Shown here: piece by piece, positions 15,991 through 24,754 of the stretch | Layout of the letters: every line of letters starts with the position of its first letter | Position numbering within the stretch: the stretch's first letter is position 1 | NCBI GenBank assembly: GCA_016786565.1 | Contig: JAEUVY010000041.1 | Location: forward strand, 1 to 64,000 | Direction: 5' to 3' | Source of the DNA: Flavipsychrobacter sp. | Lineage (GTDB): Bacteria; Bacteroidota; Bacteroidia; Chitinophagales; Chitinophagaceae | DNA: 64,000 bases | Made by a program: the position numbers and the translations under genes | The notes under the pieces: generated by a model | Told to the model about the DNA's origin: nothing | What the model saw: only the letters and a program-made list of their open reading frames with translations | The model's database searches: none

Positions 15991-17211
15991 ATGGAACTGA
16001 AATTACCGATATATCTCGATAACAACGCCACCACTCCGATGGATCCGCGTGTGCTGGAGGCGATGCTGCCCTATTTTGTTGAAAAATTCGGCAATGCTGC
16101 CAGCCGCAACCACTCGTTTGGCTGGGAGGCAGAGGAAGCTGTGGACTATGCCCGCGAGCAGGTGGCCAATCTGATAGGCGCTGACGCGAAGGAGATCATC
16201 TTTACATCGGGCGCTACCGAGGCCGATAACCTGGCGCTGAAGGGTGTGTTTGAAATGTATGCCTCGAAGGGCAACCACATCATTACCTGCACTACCGAAC
16301 ACAAGGCGGTGCTGGATACCTGCAAGCACATAGAAAAACAGGGCGGCCAGGTGACCTATCTGGATGTGCAGGCCGATGGTCTGATAGACCTGGCGGCACT
16401 GGAAGCAGCCATTACGGACAAGACGATACTGATAGCCATTATGTATGGCAATAACGAAATAGGTGTTATTCAGCCTGTACGTGAGATCAGTAAGATAGCC
16501 CGCAAGCATGGTGTGCTGTTCTTTACCGATGCCACACAGGCAGTAGGTAAGGTGCCGGTGGACGTGAATGCCGATGGTATAGACCTGATGGCCTTCAGCG
16601 GACACAAAATGTATGGTCCTAAGGGTGTGGGTGCGCTGTATGTACGCCGCAAGAACCCGAGGGTAAAGGTTACATCTCAGATGGACGGCGGTGGCCACGA
16701 GCGCGGTATGCGCAGCGGCACACTGAACGTGCCGGGCATAGTGGGTCTGGGTAAGGCCTGCGAAATAGCAATGCACGAAATGGAAGCAGAAGGTAAACGC
16801 CTGGCGGCTATGCGCGACAGGCTTGAGAACGCCCTGCTGGAACTGGAAGAAGCGTATGTGAACGGCAACCGCGAACACCGCCTGCCACACACTACCAACA
16901 TCTCTTTCAAATATGTGGAGGGAGAAGGACTGATGATGGGCTTCAACAAGAACATTGCTCTGTCGAGCGGTTCGGCCTGTACGTCGGCATCGCTGGAGCC
17001 ATCGTACGTACTGAAGGCACTGGGCCTTGGCGACGATCTGGCACACAGCTCGCTCCGTTTCGGATTGGGCAGGTTCACTACCGATGAGCAGATAGACTTT
17101 ACGATAGACGCTATTAAAAACACTGTACTGAAGCTGCGCGAAATGAGCCCGCTTTGGGAAATGTATAAGGAAGGGATAGACCTGAACTCGATAGAGTGGG
17201 CGCATCACTAA
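15991..17211 (+). CDS. iscS: Cysteine desulfurase IscS
   Basis: 406 residues, class V aminotransferase fold using PLP. It takes sulfur from cysteine as a persulfide and passes it to IscU. Seen: [13 protein letters not shown] at the start, the [14 protein letters not shown] loop, TTEHKAVLD, the PLP-binding Lys206 in [10 protein letters not shown], and the persulfide Cys330 in [17 protein letters not shown], the long-loop form typical of IscS. It is followed after 55 bases by iscU, and iscA comes next. No iscR, hscBA or ferredoxin gene is nearby. Confidence 0.97.
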   Translation: MELKLPIYLDNNATTPMDPRVLEAMLPYFVEKFGNAASRNHSFGWEAEEAVDYAREQVANLIGADAKEIIFTSGATEADNLALKGVFEMYASKGNHIITCTTEHKAVLDTCKHIEKQGGQVTYLDVQADGLIDLAALEAAITDKTILIAIMYGNNEIGVIQPVREISKIARKHGVLFFTDATQAVGKVPVDVNADGIDLMAFSGHKMYGPKGVGALYVRRKNPRVKVTSQMDGGGHERGMRSGTLNVPGIVGLGKACEIAMHEMEAEGKRLAAMRDRLENALLELEEAYVNGNREHRLPHTTNISFKYVEGEGLMMGFNKNIALSSGSACTSASLEPSYVLKALGLGDDLAHSSLRFGLGRFTTDEQIDFTIDAIKNTVLKLREMSPLWEMYKEGIDLNSIEWAHH

Positions 17212-17266
17212 TAAACGTGCAGAAAGAAACTGTAGCAGCATTTTTTAAACTACTCAAATAAAAATC

Positions 17267-17683
17267 ATGGCATACTCAGAAAAAGTTATTGATCATTATT
17301 CAAATCCTAAGAACGTAGGTACGCTGGACAAAGCGAAGGTGAACGTGGGTACCGGTCTGGTGGGTGCACCGGAGTGCGGCGACGTAATGCGCCTGCAGAT
17401 AGAGGTGGATGAAGAGAGCGGTGTGATCAGCGATGCCAAATTCAAAACATTTGGCTGCGGATCGGCTATCGCATCTTCGTCGCTGGCAACAGAATGGCTG
17501 AAAGGCAAGACCATAGACCAGGCATTGTCTATAGACAATATGGATATTGTGGAGGAGCTGAACCTGCCACCGGTGAAGATACACTGCTCGGTACTGGCAG
17601 AAGACGCTATTAAAGCAGCGATAAACGACTACCGCGTGAAAAATGGCCTGCCTGAAATGGTGGCTGAAAAGAAAGCACATTAA
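17267..17683 (+). CDS. iscU: Fe-S cluster scaffold IscU
   Basis: 138 residues. Clusters are assembled on three cysteines, all present: Cys37 (APECGD), Cys64 (TFGCGSAIASSS) and Cys107 (KIHCSVLAEDAI). The start AYSEKVIDHYSNPKNVGTLD is standard. An LPPVKIHC segment corresponds to the HscA-binding motif (LPPVK), although no hscA is seen here. It lies between iscS and iscA and is probably transcribed with iscS. Confidence 0.97.
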   Translation: MAYSEKVIDHYSNPKNVGTLDKAKVNVGTGLVGAPECGDVMRLQIEVDEESGVISDAKFKTFGCGSAIASSSLATEWLKGKTIDQALSIDNMDIVEELNLPPVKIHCSVLAEDAIKAAINDYRVKNGLPEMVAEKKAH

Positions 17684-17743
17684 TACGTTTGGCGGCGAAA
17701 GGCAGAAAGTACTGTACGCATAAAATGAATGCGCGGTACTTTC

Positions 17744-17751
17744 TACTTTTG
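17744..17751 (+). promoter_or_regulatory. -7 box of iscA
   Basis: TACTTTTG, 22 bases before the iscA ATG. The 90-base iscU-iscA gap and this box suggest a separate transcript for iscA. Confidence 0.45.
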
Positions 17752-17773
17752 GCCACCGGCAAAAAGTAATAAG

Positions 17774-18100
17774 ATGATCTACGTAAGTGATAAAGCAAAA
17801 GAAAAAGTAGCCGAGCTGAAGCAGGAAGCTGACTTGGGTGACGACTATTTTCTGCGTGTGAGTGTGGTGGGTGGCGGCTGCTCGGGATTGTCGTACAAGC
17901 TGGACTTTGACAACGAAACGCAACCAAAGGACCAGGTTTTTGAAGACCAGGGTGTGCGCGTTGTGACCGACCTGAAAAGTTTCCTGTACCTCTGCGATAC
18001 CACGCTTGATTTTTCTGACGGACTGAATGGAAAAGGTTTCCATTTCAGCAACCCCAATGCCAGCCGTAGCTGCGGTTGCGGCGACAGCTTTGCTGTATAG
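17774..18100 (+). CDS. iscA: A-type Fe-S carrier protein (IscA/HesB family)
   Basis: 108 residues. A-type carriers bind and hand on Fe-S clusters with three cysteines, all seen here: GGGCSGLSY and the C-terminal pair SCGCGDSF. The upstream frame to 17729 reads through the -7 box, so the ATG at 17774 is the start. It ends 10 bases from the convergent aminopeptidase gene, with no terminator hairpin between. Confidence 0.95.
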   Translation: MIYVSDKAKEKVAELKQEADLGDDYFLRVSVVGGGCSGLSYKLDFDNETQPKDQVFEDQGVRVVTDLKSFLYLCDTTLDFSDGLNGKGFHFSNPNASRSCGCGDSFAV

Positions 18101-18110
18101 TTTCCGGCGG

Positions 18111-20066
18111 TTACTTTACCAATATTTTCCCGGTTCCATATTCACGATCTCCGGCTACCCTGTACAGGTAGTTGCCCGTGGGTAATGCGGAGACATCAAC
18201 GGGCGTGATGTCGGTTCCGCTTCTCAATTGTTTTTCCAGTACCATTTTACCGGTTTCGCTATATAGCTGCAATATGCTGGCGGGCAGTTCTGTGCCGCTT
18301 ACATAGAGCACGGTGTGCGCGGGATTGGGGAAAAGGACCACAGCACCCTGCGCCAGTGTGAGTGTGGCATCGTGCGCGGGCTTGCCGTCCTGTTTCAGCA
18401 GCATCCAATTATCGGGGTCTATAACGATGCTGTCTATAGCGTGGGGGCAGGTGCAGGTGAACCCCTGTGCGGCCAGACGCAACGGCACGGTGAGAAGTGT
18501 ATCTCCGCCCGCGTAATAGAGCCTGACGGGCAGGTCCATACTGAACACAGCGACAGAAGACGGGACAGAGGGTGCTTGTGTGAGTGCCAGATAGCATTTG
18601 TCGCCGACCTGATTCCAACGGGCAGAGAGCGTAGGATAACCCTCGCCATATATCCACTGACGAAAGAAGGTATCGAGATGTAGCCCGGTGAATTGCTGCG
18701 CATGGTGCAGCAGGTCGGCGGTGGTGGCATTGCTGTGTGCATAGCGCTGCAGGTAGGTGCGCATCATGCCATGGAACACACTGTCGTTTGCGACCTTGTG
18801 GCGCAGCATGTGCAGCACGGCGGCACCCTTGTTGTAGGTGAGCCTGCCATCGAAGAGGCGATACCAGTTGGCCGTATCATCGGTGTAAACACTGCCGCCG
18901 GGTTCGCTGAGGACATTGTCGTGTACGCGTTGCAGGTAGGCCGCCGCTGATGCCGGTCCATTGAAGCGCGCATAGCCCAGGTACTGTGCGTAGGTGGCAA
19001 AACTTTCATTGAGCCACAGGTCCTTCCAGGTGCCGCAGGTGACCAGATTGCCGAACCATTGGTGTGCCAGCTCGTGCACCAGAACGGTGAGCGAGGAGAA
19101 GCGGGTGCTGGTCATGGTCTGGTGTTCCATGTTGGTGAAGGAGGGTATGTAGCAATGTCCGTATTTCTCTTGCCAGAACGGATAGCGCCCCCACAATGAC
19201 GAGAAGTAGTTGACCACAAGAGCGGTGGAATCGAGCCAGGGTTTGAGGTCGGTGATGCTCTTTGGTGTGTCGGGGCTGACGTAGTTCTGCACGAGCATAG
19301 AATCGGTGCTGCCATCGAAGTGCATGTAGTAGCTGTATTCGTCGTAGCGGCCAGCGGCAATGGAAATGAGGTAGTAGGCAATGGGGTAGCGGGTCTTCCA
19401 TTGGTAGCGGTTGTGCTGCGCATCTATGGGCGTTATTGCGGTGAGCAGTCCGGCGGTACCGGCACTGACGCCGGTGGGCACGGTGAGCCAGAAGTCCATA
19501 GAATCGGCCTTGTCGCGCAGCGATTGTTTGCAGGGCCACCACAGGTGCGCAAAGTAGGGTTCGGCGAGGGTGAAGGTGGTGTGTGTGGCGGTATCGTTCT
19601 TGTAGCCCGGTGCGTGATTGCCGTAGGCGCGCGGAAAGCCATGGTAGAAGACAGCGGCACTGAACGCGGCACCCTGCGGCAGGGGGGTGGTGAGCTGCAC
19701 ATAACGCAGATAGCCCGATGTAGTGCACGACAATGCAGTGCCGTTGATGACCACAGAATCGATAGTAAGCGTATCATCGAGCTCGAAGTAGTAGCGGACC
19801 ATGGATGGCGCAACAACGGTGGCATGCGTGGTGACGGAGCCAAAGAGGTATTCGGTGGTGTCGCTGATATGCAGATCGAAGAAGAGGTGGTGTATGTCGT
19901 AGTTGTCCTCGGCAGTGTTGAGGACAGTGGGGCGTGCGGCCGGCGCTGTGATGCGCATGGGGTGTGCCTTGCAGGGCAGGTCTGCCGAATGCCCGTGCGG
20001 CTGTGCCCAAACGAACGGGCTGCCAAATAGTAACATCAATAAGAGCCGGATGCGGGCTGCCAACAT
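18111..20066 (-). CDS. M1 family metallo-aminopeptidase with T9SS sorting domain
   Basis: 651 residues. A signal peptide (RIRLLLMLLFGSPFVWAQ) is followed by an N-terminal beta domain, then the M1 catalytic core: NMEHQT (in place of the classical GAMEN), HELAHQWFG from ~331 and NESFAT 18 residues later, giving HExxH...E zinc ligands. The last ~80 residues form a type A sorting domain (VLFPNPAHTVL ... GTGKILVK). So it is a zinc exopeptidase delivered to the surface or medium, likely for peptide feeding. The start at 20066 gives the signal peptide; the frame upstream is Arg/Cys-rich and overlaps the preceding gene. It is last in a minus-strand run with hutH, a glycosyltransferase, mscL and GGGP synthase. 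Confidence 0.93.
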   Translation of the reverse strand: MLAARIRLLLMLLFGSPFVWAQPHGHSADLPCKAHPMRITAPAARPTVLNTAEDNYDIHHLFFDLHISDTTEYLFGSVTTHATVVAPSMVRYYFELDDTLTIDSVVINGTALSCTTSGYLRYVQLTTPLPQGAAFSAAVFYHGFPRAYGNHAPGYKNDTATHTTFTLAEPYFAHLWWPCKQSLRDKADSMDFWLTVPTGVSAGTAGLLTAITPIDAQHNRYQWKTRYPIAYYLISIAAGRYDEYSYYMHFDGSTDSMLVQNYVSPDTPKSITDLKPWLDSTALVVNYFSSLWGRYPFWQEKYGHCYIPSFTNMEHQTMTSTRFSSLTVLVHELAHQWFGNLVTCGTWKDLWLNESFATYAQYLGYARFNGPASAAAYLQRVHDNVLSEPGGSVYTDDTANWYRLFDGRLTYNKGAAVLHMLRHKVANDSVFHGMMRTYLQRYAHSNATTADLLHHAQQFTGLHLDTFFRQWIYGEGYPTLSARWNQVGDKCYLALTQAPSVPSSVAVFSMDLPVRLYYAGGDTLLTVPLRLAAQGFTCTCPHAIDSIVIDPDNWMLLKQDGKPAHDATLTLAQGAVVLFPNPAHTVLYVSGTELPASILQLYSETGKMVLEKQLRSGTDITPVDVSALPTGNYLYRVAGDREYGTGKILVK

Positions 20067-20095
20067 GTTACCGAAGATACGAAACGGGGGAGTTA

Positions 20096-20869
20096 TCAGG
20101 CGTCCTGATAATTGTGTGCGGCACGTGTGGCCTGTGCCATATCGCGGATGAGCAGCGGGTCGCGTTCGATGGCATTGCCCACTACTACTACGTTGGCACC
20201 GGCACGGCAATTGTCGTAGACCTTCTCGGGTGTGCGGATGCCGCCACCCACTATGAGCGGAACACTGATGTTGTTACTCACCTTTCTAATCATCTCTTCA
20301 GAGACGGGCTGCTGCGCGCCGCTGCCTGCATCGAGGTAGATGGCGTGTTTGCCCTGCAGCTCACCGGCCCAAGCGGTACACAATGCTATGTCGGGCTTGT
20401 CGGCGGGGAGTGGTGCGGTATTGCTCATATAGGAGACGGTGGTGGGTACACCACCATCTACTATGATATAGCCGGTTGAAATGACCTCGAGCCCGCTGGC
20501 CTTGACAATGGGCGCTGATGCCACATGCTGGCCAATGAGGAGGTCGGGGTTGCGCCCCGAAATGAGTGAGAGGTACAACAACGCATCGGCAAAGGGCGTG
20601 ACCTGTGACGGGCTTCCGGGAAAGAGTACCACGGGTATGTCGCTTTCGGCCTTGAAGCGTTGTATGCACAGCTCCATCTGATGTGCCATGAGCAGGCTGC
20701 CACCCACAAAGAGATAATCGACGCCGGCATCGTTGCAGAGGCGGGCGAGGTACTGCATTTCTGCAGGGGCTATCTTATCGGGGTCGGCAAGCACAGCAAA
20801 GCCACTGCGGCGCTGGGCCTTCAGTGCCTTTAGCTGAGACAATACCATGGTGTTTCTTTCGGGAGACAT
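20096..20869 (-). CDS. Geranylgeranylglyceryl/heptaprenylglyceryl phosphate synthase-like protein
   Basis: 257 residues, TIM barrel. The family joins a polyprenyl diphosphate to glycerol 1-phosphate to form an ether lipid; it is best known from archaea (GGGPS) and from PcrB of Firmicutes, and a group also occurs in Bacteroidota. Seen: FAVLADPDK near the N-terminus (Mg-binding Asp), FVGGSLL, VLFPGSPSQ, STGYIIVDGG, YLDAGSGA and LIVGGGIRTPE, VVVGNAIE at the phosphate end. Met8 (20848) is an alternative start. It lies 29 bases before the aminopeptidase gene and 16 after mscL. Confidence 0.92.
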   Translation of the reverse strand: MSPERNTMVLSQLKALKAQRRSGFAVLADPDKIAPAEMQYLARLCNDAGVDYLFVGGSLLMAHQMELCIQRFKAESDIPVVLFPGSPSQVTPFADALLYLSLISGRNPDLLIGQHVASAPIVKASGLEVISTGYIIVDGGVPTTVSYMSNTAPLPADKPDIALCTAWAGELQGKHAIYLDAGSGAQQPVSEEMIRKVSNNISVPLIVGGGIRTPEKVYDNCRAGANVVVVGNAIERDPLLIRDMAQATRAAHNYQDA

Positions 20870-20885
20870 TTATCTTTCGGGAGCG

Positions 20886-21329
20886 TTATTTCTTCTTCAA
20901 TTCGTCGCGTATCTCGGCCAGCAGCTTTTCGGTGGCTGATGGTGCCGGTGGCGGCGCTGCTTCTTTTTTCTCTTCTTCCTTGCGGGCTACACGAGCCATG
21001 AGCCTGATGACAAGGAAAATGAAGAACGCGATAATGAGGAAGTCGGTGATGGTCTGGATGAAGTGACCGTAGGCAAATACGTTGGCACCTGCCTTTTTGG
21101 CCTCATCGAGCGACTTGTACACATCGCCGTCTTTGGCGGCTTTCAGTATCAGGAATTTATCAGCAAACATTTCGCCGGTTCCGGTGAAGATGCTGACAGT
21201 AGGCATGATGATATCATCTACCATGGCGGTAACGATCTTGCCGAAAGCGCCACCTATGATGACACCGACCGCGAGGTCTACTACAGAGCCTTTCATAGCG
21301 AAGGCCTTAAAATCATTGATGAATCCCAT
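20886..21329 (-). CDS. mscL: Large-conductance mechanosensitive channel MscL
   Basis: 147 residues. MscL opens under membrane tension to release osmolytes. Seen: GFINDFKAFAMKGSVVDLAVGVIIGGAFG (first helix, small-residue pore lining), IIMP, a periplasmic loop, the second helix ITDFLIIAFFIFLVIRL, and a cytoplasmic tail with a Pro-rich linker and a final helix ending in KKK. The usual MscL start aligns with the ATG at 21329; in-frame ATGs at 21350 and 21362 overlap a likely -7 region (TACCTTTA at 21352-21359). Confidence 0.96.
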   Translation of the reverse strand: MGFINDFKAFAMKGSVVDLAVGVIIGGAFGKIVTAMVDDIIMPTVSIFTGTGEMFADKFLILKAAKDGDVYKSLDEAKKAGANVFAYGHFIQTITDFLIIAFFIFLVIRLMARVARKEEEKKEAAPPPAPSATEKLLAEIRDELKKK

Positions 21330-21376
21330 AGTATTTTTTTTGGGTGTCATATAAAGGTACAATTATTTTTATCAAG

Positions 21377-22285
21377 TCATAATTGACTCATGAGGTCTTT
21401 CCAATCGTATTCGGCGGGTTGCCAGTTCTTCTTCAGCAGCTTGTCGGTGATGTCGCGGTTCTGCAGGAAGTTGACCTTTTCCTGCATGAGTACGGGCATC
21501 TGCACCAGGTGGCCGCAGGCAATGAGGTCTTCCCATGCCTTGGTCCTGAAGAAGTTGAAGAAAGAAGCGAGGACAATGCGTGCTTCTTTCAGGTTCCAGT
21601 AGTGCATGATGAATGGCGCGGCGGTCTTGATGGGGCCTGCCTGCCTGAAGAACACAGAGAATGCGAACTGTTCAACAATATGTTTGCTGAAGCGCGGGTA
21701 TTCGGTATCGGTGAAGGTGAGCACATCTTCGAGCAGGGGCCTGTGCTGCGAGCGGAAGCCCAGTACACCGGCATTCCACATGGCGAGGTCCCACAGCGCG
21801 CGGCCGTTCACCTTCATAGGTGTGTTCTCGCGCAGATGCGCGTCCAGCTTTGCCATGACAGGGTTTGCCTTGCTGCTGACAATACCTTCCATGACGTGCA
21901 TGTAGAGGTCGCCGGAGTTGATGTTGCGCATCATTTCTTCGATGGGGCGGGTGAAGACCACATCGGTATCAACATACAGGATATTTCCCTGTTTGTGACT
22001 TGAGAATTCGCGCAGCACCTCTATTTTGACGCGGTGCACGAAGTCGATACTTCCTTTCCATTTGGTAATAAGGTCGTTATCTATCTGGCGGAAGTGAAGT
22101 TGTATGCCGGGGTTCCGGAGGATGCTGAACCAAGCGGGGTTATCGGTGTAGATCCAGATCTCGGTGCCTGCCGGTCCGCCGCCGCCATACAGGCGCGACA
22201 GTGACAGCAGTGCATAAGCGCACTCATAAAACACACCCTCATTTCCGTAGCACTGAAATATTATATAGTTCGTCTGTTGTTCCAT
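21377..22285 (-). CDS. Putative nucleotide-sugar glycosyltransferase
   Basis: 302 residues. A GT-A-like reading: IIFQCYGNEGVFYE at the start, IWIYTDNP, and NILYVDTDVVF near residue 100, a DxD-type metal and nucleotide-sugar site. AMWNAGVLGF and a late HYWN segment fit the same fold. No membrane helix is seen. The acceptor and sugar are unknown. It lies 20 bases after hutH and 47 before mscL on the same strand; its link to the polysaccharide locus across the divergent promoter region is possible but unproven. Confidence 0.75.
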   Translation of the reverse strand: MEQQTNYIIFQCYGNEGVFYECAYALLSLSRLYGGGGPAGTEIWIYTDNPAWFSILRNPGIQLHFRQIDNDLITKWKGSIDFVHRVKIEVLREFSSHKQGNILYVDTDVVFTRPIEEMMRNINSGDLYMHVMEGIVSSKANPVMAKLDAHLRENTPMKVNGRALWDLAMWNAGVLGFRSQHRPLLEDVLTFTDTEYPRFSKHIVEQFAFSVFFRQAGPIKTAAPFIMHYWNLKEARIVLASFFNFFRTKAWEDLIACGHLVQMPVLMQEKVNFLQNRDITDKLLKKNWQPAEYDWKDLMSQL

Positions 22286-22305
22286 AGTCCGTTACCAAAG
22301 ATAAA

Positions 22306-23790
22306 TCACCTACCCGTAATTGTGGCGGGGTCGTGGTTGAGCAGTTGCTCGGCGGCCGCCATACGATAGTGCAGTACTTCGTCGGTGGGTATGAAGGGTG
22401 CTGTTTCGCGCAGGGCTGCAAACACTTTTTCGAGCATTGGCGACGATGTGTGCGGGCGACGCAGCTCCAGTGCCTGTGCCGCGGTGAGCAGCTCTATGGC
22501 CAGCACGCGCTGCACGTTCAGGATAACCTTGCGCAGCTTGGTGGCCGCATTGGCACCCATGCTCACATGGTCTTCCTGTCCGTTGCTGCTCACAATACTA
22601 TCTACCGAAGATGGCGTGCAGTATTGTTTGTTCTGGCTGACGATGGCAGCGGCAGCGTATTGTGCTATCATGAAGCCGCTGTTGAGGCCGGCATTGGGTG
22701 TGAGGAATGGCGGCAATCCGCGCTGCCCGCTGATGAGCAGGTAGGTGCGGCGCTCCGATATGTTGGCCAGCTCGGCCATTGCTATCGCGAGGAAATCGGC
22801 ATGCAGTGCCAGCGGCTGACCGTGGAAGTTACCGCCGCTCATGATGGCATCCTCATCGTGGAAGACGATGGGGTTGTCGGTAACGGAGTTTATTTCGGTC
22901 TCGGCAACATGGGTCACTGTGTCTATCACATCCTTGGTGGCACCGTGTACCTGCGGAATGCAGCGGAACGAATAAGGATCCTGTACCTGTTCTTTGTGCA
23001 GTTGCTGAATGGCGCTGCCCTTCAGCAGTTCCAGCATGCGGGCGGCAGTAGCTACCTGGCCCTTGTGGGGACGTACGCGATGAATAGGATGTTGGAAGGG
23101 TTCGTCCTTGGCCATGAACGCATCGGCGCTGAGGGCACCTATCACATCGGCCCATGCCGAGAGGCGGCGCGAAGCCATAAGCGACCATGTGATATAGGAG
23201 TTCATGAACTGAGTGCCATTGAGCAGGGCAAGGCCTTCTTTGGCGGCGAGTGCTATTGGTTTAAGGCCGGCCTGGTGCAGTGCATCGGCGGCAGGCATAC
23301 GCTTGCCTTTGTAATGCACCTCGCCCTTGCCGAACAACGGCAGGCAAAGGTGTGCCAGAGGGGCGAGGTCGCCGGAGGCACCAAGCGAGCCCAGTTCGTA
23401 GACCACCGGAAGGATGTCCATATTGTAGAAGTCGGCAAGACGCTGCACGATCTCCGGACGAACACCGCTGTAGCCGCGACCCAGGCCGTGGACCTTGAGC
23501 AGCAGCATCAGCCGCACGATGTCGGCGGGTACTTCATCGCCCATACCGCACGCGTGGGAACAAACGAGGTTCTCCTGCAGTTGCGACAACTCATCGTCCT
23601 TGATGCGGACATTGCACAGCGAGCCGAAGCCGGTGTTGATACCGTAGTAGGTATCTCCATTGCGCAGGATGTCGTCGAGGTATTTGCGGTTGTGGGTGAT
23701 GCGCGCTGAAGCAGCATGGGAGACTGCGATGGGGGTGGAGCCGGAAAATGAAGCGAGTCCGGTAATGGACAAATGGTCTGGTAATTCCAT
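22306..23790 (-). CDS. hutH: Histidine ammonia-lyase HutH
   Basis: 494 residues, the family length. It removes ammonia from L-histidine to give urocanate. Seen: YYGINTGFG near residue 50, the Ala138-Ser139-Gly140 triad in GSLGASGDLAPLAHL that forms the MIO cofactor, LLNGTQFMNSY, QDPYSFRCIPQVHGA, and FHGQPLALHAD. No other hut genes are in the window, so pathway completeness cannot be judged. It is first of a five-gene minus-strand run and divergent from the polysaccharide locus. Confidence 0.96.
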   Translation of the reverse strand: MELPDHLSITGLASFSGSTPIAVSHAASARITHNRKYLDDILRNGDTYYGINTGFGSLCNVRIKDDELSQLQENLVCSHACGMGDEVPADIVRLMLLLKVHGLGRGYSGVRPEIVQRLADFYNMDILPVVYELGSLGASGDLAPLAHLCLPLFGKGEVHYKGKRMPAADALHQAGLKPIALAAKEGLALLNGTQFMNSYITWSLMASRRLSAWADVIGALSADAFMAKDEPFQHPIHRVRPHKGQVATAARMLELLKGSAIQQLHKEQVQDPYSFRCIPQVHGATKDVIDTVTHVAETEINSVTDNPIVFHDEDAIMSGGNFHGQPLALHADFLAIAMAELANISERRTYLLISGQRGLPPFLTPNAGLNSGFMIAQYAAAAIVSQNKQYCTPSSVDSIVSSNGQEDHVSMGANAATKLRKVILNVQRVLAIELLTAAQALELRRPHTSSPMLEKVFAALRETAPFIPTDEVLHYRMAAAEQLLNHDPATITGR

Positions 23791-23807
23791 AATGTTTTTC
23801 GTTGGGG

Positions 23808-23815
23808 CAAAAGTA
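23808..23815 (-). promoter_or_regulatory. -7 box of hutH
   Basis: TACTTTTG on the minus strand, 17 bases before the hutH ATG. Confidence 0.5.
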
Positions 23816-23895
23816 AGAAAAGCCCGAACAGTATTGTGAAAGGGTTTGGCAGGCAGGCCCGAGTGGCGGATGGTATTTTTTTGTACCTTTCGGGC

Positions 23896-24663
23896 ATGTT
23901 TGCAAGACTATTCGGCAGGCGCAGGAAGGAAGAATCTCCGTACGACCATTTACCCGTTCCCGAGACGGCGAGCTGGGCGTTGCTGGGTGCGGACATGCAT
24001 TCACATTTTCTGCCGGGTATTGATGACGGCGCTAAGACCACTGAGGATTCGCTGGCACTGTTGCGCACCATGGCGGGAATGGGGTACAAGACCATCATTA
24101 CCACCCCGCACGTTTTCATAGACTATTATCCTAATACACGTGAGACGATCACCAACGCGCTGACCACCATGCAGCAGTTGGTAAAAGAGCACAATATAGA
24201 CATTGATCTGAGGGCGGCTGCAGAGTATTATATTGATGATTACTTTATGCAACTCATTGATCGTGAGCCGCTTCTGACGATACAGAAGAATGAGGTGCTG
24301 GTGGAGTTCTCTATGATGATAGAGCCGCCGAACTTAGCGGAGGCTATTTTCAAGTTAAAGACATCGGGTTATAAGCCGATCATTGCTCATCCAGAGCGGT
24401 ATGTGTTCTTTCACCGCGATCTGGGACGTTACCAGGAGCTGAAGGACCGGGGGTGCTACCTGCAACTGAACATGTTGTCGATAGCCGGCTATTATGGTCA
24501 GCACATAAAGGCAGTGGCTGAAAAGCTGTTGTTGATGGGAATGTATGATTATTGCGGGTCTGACGCGCACCACGAAAAACACTTGTCTGTATTGCGGGCC
24601 ATGGCATGTTCCCGTGATTATCACAAGATAACGGGCTATCCTTTTTTAAATTCGAGATTGTGA
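23896..24663 (+). CDS. CpsB/YwqE-type PHP-domain protein tyrosine phosphatase
   Basis: 255 residues. This family dephosphorylates the tyrosine tail of polysaccharide copolymerase kinases. Metal-binding motifs of the PHP fold are visible: ADMHSHFLPGIDDGAK, TTPHVF, the central AAEYYID, IIAHPERY, and a final GSDAHH. The ATG at 23896 follows TTTTTTTG and TACCTTTC, which resemble a promoter, so it is chosen over an earlier ATG at 23836. It opens the polysaccharide locus; its likely substrate is the BY-kinase at 26964. Confidence 0.92.
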   Translation: MFARLFGRRRKEESPYDHLPVPETASWALLGADMHSHFLPGIDDGAKTTEDSLALLRTMAGMGYKTIITTPHVFIDYYPNTRETITNALTTMQQLVKEHNIDIDLRAAAEYYIDDYFMQLIDREPLLTIQKNEVLVEFSMMIEPPNLAEAIFKLKTSGYKPIIAHPERYVFFHRDLGRYQELKDRGCYLQLNMLSIAGYYGQHIKAVAEKLLLMGMYDYCGSDAHHEKHLSVLRAMACSRDYHKITGYPFLNSRL

Positions 24664-24695
24664 CCGATATCTTTCACTTATAATAGAGGAAAGTA

Positions 24696-24703
24696 TATTT
24701 TTG
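24696..24703 (+). promoter_or_regulatory. -7 box before the UDP-sugar dehydrogenase gene
   Basis: TATTTTTG, 51 bases before the start codon at 24755. It suggests that the export operon starts here. Confidence 0.45.
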
Positions 24704-24754
24704 CGCCTGTCTTATGAAAACGATGCCGTAGACAACGGTATATAAAATATTTTA

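Noticed and set aside
16003..17241. 412-residue open frame opposite iscS
   Set aside because: Shadow of codon bias on the other strand; no domain, His/Gln/Arg-rich composition, and the plus strand is an unmistakable IscS.
22333..23709. 458-residue open frame opposite hutH
   Set aside because: Antisense shadow; Gly/His-rich with no recognised motif, while hutH has its full active site.
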